This document shows, piece by piece, positions 58,062 through 64,000 of a stretch of DNA of 64,000 nucleotides (positions are counted from its first letter, which is position 1; each line of letters begins with the position of its first letter). The position numbers and the translations under genes were made by a program. The DNA comes from Streptococcus parasanguinis (GTDB lineage: Bacteria; Bacillota; Bacilli; Lactobacillales; Streptococcaceae). The DNA is taken from the NCBI GenBank assembly GCA_905188195.1, contig CAJJKY010000004.1:62001-126000 (forward strand), given 5' to 3'. The notes under the pieces were generated by a model. That model was not told where the DNA came from. It saw only the letters and a program-made list of their open reading frames with translations, and made no database searches.

Positions 58062-58522
58062 TGCTTTACCTCACTGTAATTTCTTTTTTGACCTTTTTTG
58101 ACTAGCTCCCAATCCAAGGTGATATTCTCTCGAACTCGGATGAGATACTCCTCTAACTGTGCGACTTCTTCTTTGGAAAATCCTTTTAAGGCAGTTGTCT
58201 CAGAGTAAAGATGCTCCCCTAAAATGAAGGGGTAAATCTGCTTACCTTTTTCAGTTAATTCCCATTCCTTGATTTTAAGGTTTTCACCCCTTGGACGCTG
58301 CTGAATCAGTCCTCGTTCTTCTAGTTTTTTTACAGACCTTGCAACGGTGGATCGATCTACTTTCAAGACTTCAGAGAGTTCTTCCTGAATCATTCCAGGT
58401 TGCTCGGCAATTCGCACCAGGTAAAGGTATTGACCACGCGCTAAATCCAAATCTCGAAATTCAATATTTGCTATAGAATCCAGAGCTCGCGCAATGATGC
58501 CTATCTCACGCAAAATACTCAT
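58058..58522 (-). CDS. MarR-family transcriptional regulator
   Basis: 154 residues; dimeric winged helix with LSEVLKVDRSTVARSVKKLEERGLI as recognition helix and QQRPRGENLKIKEWELTEKGKQI as wing. It probably regulates its own operon with the B3/B4 gene; no clear palindrome was seen in the gap, where a structured repeat begins. Ligand unknown. Confidence 0.92.
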   Translation of the reverse strand: MSILREIGIIARALDSIANIEFRDLDLARGQYLYLVRIAEQPGMIQEELSEVLKVDRSTVARSVKKLEERGLIQQRPRGENLKIKEWELTEKGKQIYPFILGEHLYSETTALKGFSKEEVAQLEEYLIRVRENITLDWELVKKGQKRNYSEVKQ

Positions 58523-58592
58523 CTCACTCCTCCTTTCCTATTGACAGTAGCATAACATATTTTTGTTGCAAATGCAATAAAAATAGATAAGA

Positions 58593-58773
58593 AAAAAAGA
58601 GGCTGGGACAAAAGTCCTAGCCTCTCAATTATTTTTGAATTGTCGAGCAAGACGCAGTGGTTGAGTGGGCTCTACTACGCTGATTTCATCAGCTTTTACA
58701 GCCCTACTCAACTGTGCGGAGGTGGGACGACGAAATCGAATTCTAACGAATTACCGATTTCTGTCCCACTCTC
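58593..58773 (-). repeat. Structured intergenic repeat, copy B
   Basis: Near-identical to 56058-56240 and in the same orientation; the few differences include GTCCCAC for GTCTCAC, which keeps pairing with GTGGGAC in both copies. Its end with GAGGCTAGGAC..GTCCCAGCC and U run can act as terminator for the gene on its right (BrkB). Confidence 0.85.
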
Positions 58774-58775
58774 CC

Positions 58776-59747
58776 TTATTCCGTTTTTTCTTTTTTTATC
58801 AAGCGTAACTGAAGCTTTAATTTTTTTGAAACTTCTCTATGCCGAAAGTCCACTTCTTCTGATTTTAACTTAGAGACAATTTCTCCACTGCGCGTTTGGA
58901 ACTTTGCTTCTCTAGCAAATTGGATACTGGCATTTAAAATACAACCAATAATCATGATTTTTGCCACCAAGATAAACCAGAACATGATGACCGCTAGGAC
59001 GACCGAACCGAAGAAACGAGCATCTAAGAAATGACTCACATAACGATCCACATATTTCCAAAAGATATTCAAGATCGCATACAGGACAGCAACAACAAAG
59101 GTCGCCCCTGGCAATACATATCTAAATTTCGGAATTTTGACATTTGGAAGGGTGTAATAGAGCAAGACCAGACTAACAAAAAGCAAGAGATAGATGGTCG
59201 GCTCTGTCAAATTCAGTAAGCGCACATAAATCGTCCGATCAAATGAAAAAGTCTGATAGAGATAACGAACGATCATTTTCCCAAACATGGAAAGGATCAG
59301 CGAGAGTCCAAACAAGCCCTGCAAGGCAAAACTGATCAGAAAGCTAAAGAGTCGCCCCCAGATAATACCACGCTCCTTTTCCACCCCATAACTCTTGTTA
59401 TAGGCTTTTTGGAGGTAGGCAATGCTCTGAGAGAAGATCCACAAAGCAGAAATAATCGAGAAACTCAGTAAGCCTGTCGAAGGTTTGGTCAAGACACTCG
59501 AAATCATCTGTGCCACTATTCGATATAAGGAGGCTGGCAAAACTTTCTGTAAGCTTAAAAGAATCTGAGTGGGACGAATATGAAAGTAGGGTAAAATATT
59601 GGCTGCAATCAGCATCAAAGGGAAAATGGAGATCAGCAAATAATAGGCCACCGCAATGCTGGTGATATCAGACTCTGCACTCTGATAAAACCGCACGAAG
59701 CCCTTTATAAATGGCTGTCCCAGTATTTTTTGTAGGACCTTTTTCAT
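58776..59747 (-). CDS. YihY/BrkB-family membrane protein
   Basis: 323 residues with six membrane segments. The family start FYQSAESDITSIAVAYYLLISIFPLMLI and the VLPGATFVVAVLYAILNIFWKYV region are clear. Members were once called ribonuclease BN by error; real function is unknown, possibly transport or envelope. A charged cytoplasmic tail of ~45 residues ends it. 83 bases after map. Confidence 0.9.
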   Translation of the reverse strand: MKKVLQKILGQPFIKGFVRFYQSAESDITSIAVAYYLLISIFPLMLIAANILPYFHIRPTQILLSLQKVLPASLYRIVAQMISSVLTKPSTGLLSFSIISALWIFSQSIAYLQKAYNKSYGVEKERGIIWGRLFSFLISFALQGLFGLSLILSMFGKMIVRYLYQTFSFDRTIYVRLLNLTEPTIYLLLFVSLVLLYYTLPNVKIPKFRYVLPGATFVVAVLYAILNIFWKYVDRYVSHFLDARFFGSVVLAVIMFWFILVAKIMIIGCILNASIQFAREAKFQTRSGEIVSKLKSEEVDFRHREVSKKLKLQLRLIKKEKTE

Positions 59748-59830
59748 TCGTCACCTCCCCATTTTACTAAAAAAGAGCAAAGAGCGAAACCAGACACTTG
59801 CCTTCAGCTCCATTCTTTCCTCTCTATTTT

Positions 59831-60691
59831 TTAGTATGTTCCTTCTTCACCTTGACTGGTCAAGATCACTGGACCATCTTTTGTAATCACAAATTGATGC
59901 TCGTATTGACAAGAAAGGCCACCGTCAAGGGTCTTATGGGCCCAACCAGTTTCCATATCTGTATCAATCTCCCAAGTACCGGTATTAATCATTGGCTCAA
60001 TCGTCAAGACCATCCCTTCACGTAAGCGAAGACCGCGTCCAGCACGACCATAATGTGGGACCATTGGTTCTTCATGCATGGTAGGCCCGACACCGTGTCC
60101 GACCAAATCACGCACCACGCCATAGCCTTTGCTTTCTGCATACTCTTGAATCGCTGCACCAATATCTCCCAAGCGATTGCCAACGACCGCTTTCTCAATT
60201 CCCTTATAGAGACATTCTTTGGTCACGTCCATCAAATCTTTGACTTCTTGCGAAACATTTCCAACCGCATAAGCCCAGCAAGAGTCCGCCAAGCCACCAC
60301 TATAAGACTCCGTGTATTTCTTCACTTGGGCTACATTATCAAAATCTAATTTCGATACATCCAAAACAGACTTATCAAGCGGTTCTGACAAGACCATGTC
60401 TACCTTGAGGAGATCACCATCTTTAAGAATGACATGACGTGGAAAAGCATGGGCTACTTCGTCATTCAAACCACAGCAAGTCGCATAAGGATAGTCCATG
60501 AGACTGCCTTCTACACCAATCTGAAGCGGCAAGACATTGGCTTCTTTACAGCGACGACGGACATATTCTTCTACTTCCCATAGGTCAAGCCCTGGCTTGA
60601 TCAAGTCACGTAATCCAATATGGATGCTGGCAAGGAAATCACCTGCACGATCCATGGCTTCAATTTCACGTTGTGATTTTAATGTAATCAT
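59831..60691 (-). CDS. map: Methionine aminopeptidase, type I
   Basis: 286 residues; removes the N-terminal Met of new proteins. Metal ligands are seen in VDMVLSEP (Asp), DSCWAY (Asp), GHGVGPTMHEEP (His), TIEPM (Glu) and QYEHQF (Glu). The stretch between the two Asp ligands carries a ~30-residue insertion (LDVSKLDFDNVAQVKKYTES) usual for streptococcal MAPs. Follows spxR by 21 bases. Confidence 0.94.
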   Translation of the reverse strand: MITLKSQREIEAMDRAGDFLASIHIGLRDLIKPGLDLWEVEEYVRRRCKEANVLPLQIGVEGSLMDYPYATCCGLNDEVAHAFPRHVILKDGDLLKVDMVLSEPLDKSVLDVSKLDFDNVAQVKKYTESYSGGLADSCWAYAVGNVSQEVKDLMDVTKECLYKGIEKAVVGNRLGDIGAAIQEYAESKGYGVVRDLVGHGVGPTMHEEPMVPHYGRAGRGLRLREGMVLTIEPMINTGTWEIDTDMETGWAHKTLDGGLSCQYEHQFVITKDGPVILTSQGEEGTY

Positions 60692-60712
60692 TGTCTCCTC
60701 ATTTCTTTTTGT

Positions 60713-61990
60713 TTAATTAATCTTAATTGTAATGGTTGCTTTCGCAACTAGCTGCAGATCTAAATACAAGCTAAAATCAACCAAGGCCGAACGTCTGGTT
60801 CGTCGAACAAGTTGGGGTTCAATGCGGATCACATCATCCACCTGCACAGCCTGTAAAAAATTGATGATCAACTGTTCGACAATCAAGCTACGCCCACTGT
60901 GTTGCATCATCTTGCGAATAATCTTCATCAGCACTTCGATCATGACCCCATTGGCCAAAACACCGCTTTTCTCCAGCATACTTGGCTCCACTGTGAATTG
61001 GTAATGGTCGTTCTCTGTCTGAATCTTTTGACCGATCTGCTCACTAAAGGTTGGTAAGCTCGAAAACTGCACCTTGCTAATCCGATCCATGACATCCCGA
61101 CGCGTAATAACCCCCAGCAAGGTCTGGTTATTACGAACAACAGGAATCATTTCATAATCTTCAGCGATCATCCGTTGGCTAATCGTCGCAATGCTGGTGG
61201 ACAAATTAGTGGTAAAAATGGTCCGTGACATCACCTTATCAAGGGTCGTCTGAGGCGCCTTATCTCCAGCATCTCTCATGGTCACGACCCCCACTACCAT
61301 CTGGTGCTGATTGACAACCGGAAAACGACTAAAGCGATTCTTTCGAACCAAATCTAAATAATCCCGGACCGTATCCGTCTCAGAAAGATAACCGTACTCA
61401 TGGAAGGGCCGATAGACCTGCTCGACTGTCAAGATATCCGTCTTGATCTGCATGTTAGACAAGGCCTTATTGATCATGGTCGCGACGGTATAGGTATCGT
61501 GTGAAGTTCGGATGACTGGGATTTGTACCTGATTGGCCAGATCAATCACATCCTCACTCACTTCAAAGCCACCCGTCACTAAGACCGCATTGTCATGCTT
61601 AAGAGCCAATCGTTGAATGCTAGTGCGGTCACCCACGATCAAAAGCCCCCCTTCAGACACATAGTCTAGGACGTGCTTTTCCGTCATGGCACCGATGTAA
61701 AATTTATTAAATTCTTTTTCGAGCCCTTCCTCACCTGCTAATATTTCAGAACCGGTGATTTCCAAAATTTCCCGGTAGGTCAAATGCTCTAGTACAGCTT
61801 TTTGCGATTTGACACGAATAGTCCCGCTTCTAGGACGCGTTTCGACAATTCCTTGATTTTCAGCTTCTTTAATGGCACGATAGGCCGTCCCATCACTGAC
61901 ATTCAAAAAATTGGAAATACTGCGGACACTGACCCGTTTTCCAATCGGTAATTTTTCGAGATAGTCTAAAATCTCTTGGTGTTTACTCAT
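60713..61990 (-). CDS. spxR: CBS-HotDog transcription factor SpxR
   Basis: 425 residues with a four-part layout: winged helix (SVRSISNFLNVSDGTAYRAIKEAENQG pattern, about 18-45), DRTGG domain (IVGDRTSIQRLAL, about 118-130), two CBS domains (about 195-310) and a C-terminal HotDog fold. In pneumococcus SpxR activates spxB (pyruvate oxidase, H2O2 production) and is thought to sense adenyl nucleotides or CoA compounds. Its start overlaps the GNAT gene end by 8 bases. Confidence 0.88.
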   Translation of the reverse strand: MSKHQEILDYLEKLPIGKRVSVRSISNFLNVSDGTAYRAIKEAENQGIVETRPRSGTIRVKSQKAVLEHLTYREILEITGSEILAGEEGLEKEFNKFYIGAMTEKHVLDYVSEGGLLIVGDRTSIQRLALKHDNAVLVTGGFEVSEDVIDLANQVQIPVIRTSHDTYTVATMINKALSNMQIKTDILTVEQVYRPFHEYGYLSETDTVRDYLDLVRKNRFSRFPVVNQHQMVVGVVTMRDAGDKAPQTTLDKVMSRTIFTTNLSTSIATISQRMIAEDYEMIPVVRNNQTLLGVITRRDVMDRISKVQFSSLPTFSEQIGQKIQTENDHYQFTVEPSMLEKSGVLANGVMIEVLMKIIRKMMQHSGRSLIVEQLIINFLQAVQVDDVIRIEPQLVRRTRRSALVDFSLYLDLQLVAKATITIKIN

Positions 61991-62534
61991 AGAAGTCCCC
62001 TCTACCTAGGCGGAAATCATAATAATCGCGCATTTTACGCGTATAGCGGTCACTCCCTTTGAATTGACGAAAGAGACGAAAGCCAGCCTTTAAAGCGACC
62101 TTTTGACTCCCTGCATTTTCAACATGGGTGACAATCTTAAGCTCCTTCAGTTGAAATTTCTCAAATGATAGATAAACCAACTCTTTGACCGCTTCTGTCA
62201 TCAGACCCTTTCCCCAAAAATCTTTGCGTAAAAAGTAGCCTAACTCAGCCTCACCCTTGATTTCATCCAACTTTTCAAACTTGATGGAGCCGATCATCTG
62301 ATTGGTTTCCTTATCACAGATCGCCCAAACCCCCAAAGGATTTTTCATGAAATAGTTGGCTAGTACATATTGAGTTTCAGCAAGATCGGCTTGAGCAGGA
62401 AAGATAAATTGTAGGTTATCAGGATTCGAAGCAATCTTATAAAAATCTTCCGCATCCTCAAAGAGAAAAGGTCGTAAATACAACCTTTGTGTTTCAATTA
62501 GTGAATAGGCAGCTAAGTGCGTCCAAATATTCAT
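61983..62534 (-). CDS. GNAT-family acetyltransferase (RimJ/RimL-like)
   Basis: 183 residues. ETQRLYLRPFLFEDAEDFY at the start, ELGYFLRKDFWGKGLMTEAVKELV (acetyl-CoA loop with GKG) and HVENAGSQKVALKAGFRLF are the RimJ/RimL-type signatures. It may acetylate a ribosomal protein or small molecule. The start at 62534 has GGAG before it; the frame reaches 62546. Confidence 0.88.
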   Translation of the reverse strand: MNIWTHLAAYSLIETQRLYLRPFLFEDAEDFYKIASNPDNLQFIFPAQADLAETQYVLANYFMKNPLGVWAICDKETNQMIGSIKFEKLDEIKGEAELGYFLRKDFWGKGLMTEAVKELVYLSFEKFQLKELKIVTHVENAGSQKVALKAGFRLFRQFKGSDRYTRKMRDYYDFRLGRGDFYE

Positions 62535-62590
62535 TTCAAACTCCATTGTTCGTGTAACCAGCCGCCACTATCAGATCTCTCGTTCTGTCA

Positions 62591-63850
62591 CTATTCCTCT
62601 ACCAACTGGATGTCTGCTCCAAGTTGGGTCAATTTATGAATAATATCTGAATACCCGCGAAGGATGTATTCCACATTTGTAATTTCTGTTGTTCCAGAAG
62701 CCATGAGACCTGCGATCACTAAAGCCGCCCCTGCTCGAAGATCCGTCGCTTTCACACTGGATCCTGTCAATTGATTTGGCCCTTCATAGATAATGTGGTC
62801 GTTCAAGGTCGAGATAGTAGCCCCCATTTTAGCCAATTCTGGCACATGGTTGACCCGTTTTTCATAAATCGTATCAACAATGCGCCCACGTCCAGCAGCC
62901 GTTAGGAGCAAAGGTGTGATCGGTTGTTGCAAATCAGTCGCAAAACCAGGATAAGGAGAGGTTTTGATCTGGATCGCCTTCAAGCCTGTCTGCTTTTCTA
63001 CAAAGATACTATCTTCAGAAATGGTCATACGCACACCCATTTCCTCTAACTTGGCAATATAACTCTCTAAATGCTCGTACAGGACATTATTGATCTGGAT
63101 ACCTTCCCCAATAGCAGCTGCAAGAGCAATATAGGTTCCTGCTTCGATGCGATCTGGAATCACCTGATGTCTCGTTCCATGCAAATTCTGAACACCATCA
63201 ATGATAATCATATCTGTACCCGCTCCACGAATATGGGCTCCCATGTTGTTGAGCAAGGTCACCACATCGATAATTTCAGGTTCCCGCGCAGCATTTTCGA
63301 TCACTGTCCGACCTTCAGCCTTGACCGCTGCTAAAATCGTATTGATCGTTGCACCGACACTAACAGTATCCATGTAGATGTTAGCTCCTTGAAGAGGCTT
63401 GCCATTAGTCGCAAGTTTCATACTAGAGCCATCCATGGTCATAGCAGCTCCCATCGCTTCAAAGGCCTTCAAATGCAAATCGATCGGACGTGGGCCAAGG
63501 TCACACCCACCAGGAAGTCCAACAGTTGCTTGACCATAGCGTCCTAACAAACTGCCATAGAAATAATAGGAAGCTCGCAGACTGTTGATCTTTCCAAATG
63601 GCATGGGCATATTCTTCACCCCACGTGGATCAATGACCAAACTGTCTTCTTTGCGCTCGATCTTAGCCCCCATGATGGTCATGATTTCAATCAGACTCGC
63701 CACGTCGGAGATATCCGGTACCCCATCAAGGGTCACGATATCATCCGCCAGAATGGTCGCCGGAATCAGGGCTACTACACTATTTTTTGCACCACTAATG
63801 GTCACCTCTCCTTTTAGAGGGTGACCACCATTTATTACAATTTTTTTCAT
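62591..63850 (-). CDS. murA: UDP-N-acetylglucosamine 1-carboxyvinyltransferase
   Basis: 419 residues; transfers enolpyruvate from PEP to UDP-GlcNAc, first committed step of peptidoglycan synthesis. ISGAKNSVVALIPA near the start, the catalytic Cys in LPGGCDLGPRP, and ADLRAGAALVIAGLMA late are present. Gram-positives have two copies (murA, murZ); which this is cannot be told from sequence alone. Heads the run with the GNAT, spxR, map and brkB genes. Confidence 0.94.
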   Translation of the reverse strand: MKKIVINGGHPLKGEVTISGAKNSVVALIPATILADDIVTLDGVPDISDVASLIEIMTIMGAKIERKEDSLVIDPRGVKNMPMPFGKINSLRASYYFYGSLLGRYGQATVGLPGGCDLGPRPIDLHLKAFEAMGAAMTMDGSSMKLATNGKPLQGANIYMDTVSVGATINTILAAVKAEGRTVIENAAREPEIIDVVTLLNNMGAHIRGAGTDMIIIDGVQNLHGTRHQVIPDRIEAGTYIALAAAIGEGIQINNVLYEHLESYIAKLEEMGVRMTISEDSIFVEKQTGLKAIQIKTSPYPGFATDLQQPITPLLLTAAGRGRIVDTIYEKRVNHVPELAKMGATISTLNDHIIYEGPNQLTGSSVKATDLRAGAALVIAGLMASGTTEITNVEYILRGYSDIIHKLTQLGADIQLVEE

Positions 63851-63945
63851 CTTAATAATTTATTAGCTCTTTCAAGTCTTTTTCCTTTTACTATCGTTTT
63901 TTGTAACGGAAATAAAAGGGACAACGTATTCAAAATACTGCATCT

Positions 63946-63954
63946 ATTATACCA
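63946..63954 (-). promoter_or_regulatory. Extended -10 promoter of murA
   Basis: TGGTATAAT on the minus strand, 96 bases before murA; a weak TGGAAA at about -35. The remaining 46 bases to the window end show nothing else. Confidence 0.65.
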
Positions 63955-64000
63955 CAGATCCACCTATTTTTCCATCTGTAGGAATTTTCAAAACGAAAAA

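Overview
The window looks like a chromosomal segment of a viridans-group Streptococcus (mitis, sanguinis or parasanguinis type). The evidence is the gene order of the aromatic amino acid block (rlmI-aroD-aroE-aroB-aroC-tyrA-ylbF-aroA-aroK-pheA-LCP protein), the ligA-dagK-pulA and murA-GNAT-spxR-map-brkB runs, a Streptococcaceae-type preQ1-II riboswitch before queT, strong AGGAGG ribosome sites and many extended -10 (TGnTATAAT) promoters. I cannot fix the species from sequence alone. No rRNA, tRNA, CRISPR array or replication origin was seen.

Layout. 1-6.5 kb: a membrane protein cut by the window edge, rpmE2 with a possible leader hairpin, an acetoin/diacetyl reductase, glpK, an ankyrin protein, and an operon of a DUF4300-like lipoprotein, a small membrane protein and two CPBP proteases. 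7.6-10.9 kb: an AT-rich three-gene operon (two unknown proteins plus a CbxX-type AAA+ ATPase) that I could not match to a described system and that is the best candidate for something new. 11-17.4 kb: small accessory genes, an Ltp-repeat membrane protein, a broken Nudix gene, an RDD protein, a GH13 neopullulanase-type enzyme with two cre-like operators, a Fic toxin with a 58-residue antitoxin carrying the Fic inhibition motif, and a secreted nuclease. 17.5-24.4 kb: a string of minus-strand genes resembling orphan immunity proteins (CbrC-like, DUF1877-like and several unknown), several of them broken. 24.6-27.1 kb: a MerR regulator with an ABC exporter, with a dyad in a 19-bp promoter spacer. 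27.1-30.4 kb: ADP-ribosylglycohydrolase, alpha/beta hydrolase, nucleotidyltransferase-like protein and a third CPBP protease, interleaved with gene relics.

About 30.6-35.9 kb is a MEGA-type macrolide resistance element: mef and msr(D) with both regulatory leader peptides (MTASMRLR and MYLIFM) intact, plus an opposing group made of a frameshifted umuC tail, an unknown ORF, YolD-like and DUF5960-like genes. It lies just downstream of an intact rumA-type methyltransferase gene, and both sides carry diverged copies of the same roughly 85-90 bp sequence.

36-64 kb is ordinary core chromosome: RNA methylation, cell-wall ligation (LCP), shikimate, Phe and Tyr synthesis, lipoteichoic acid synthase, pullulanase, lipid kinase, DNA ligase, QueT, GtrA, MarR, BrkB, methionine aminopeptidase, SpxR and MurA. 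Two near-identical copies of a highly structured ~180-bp intergenic repeat lie at 56.1 and 58.6 kb. Base composition statements are by eye.
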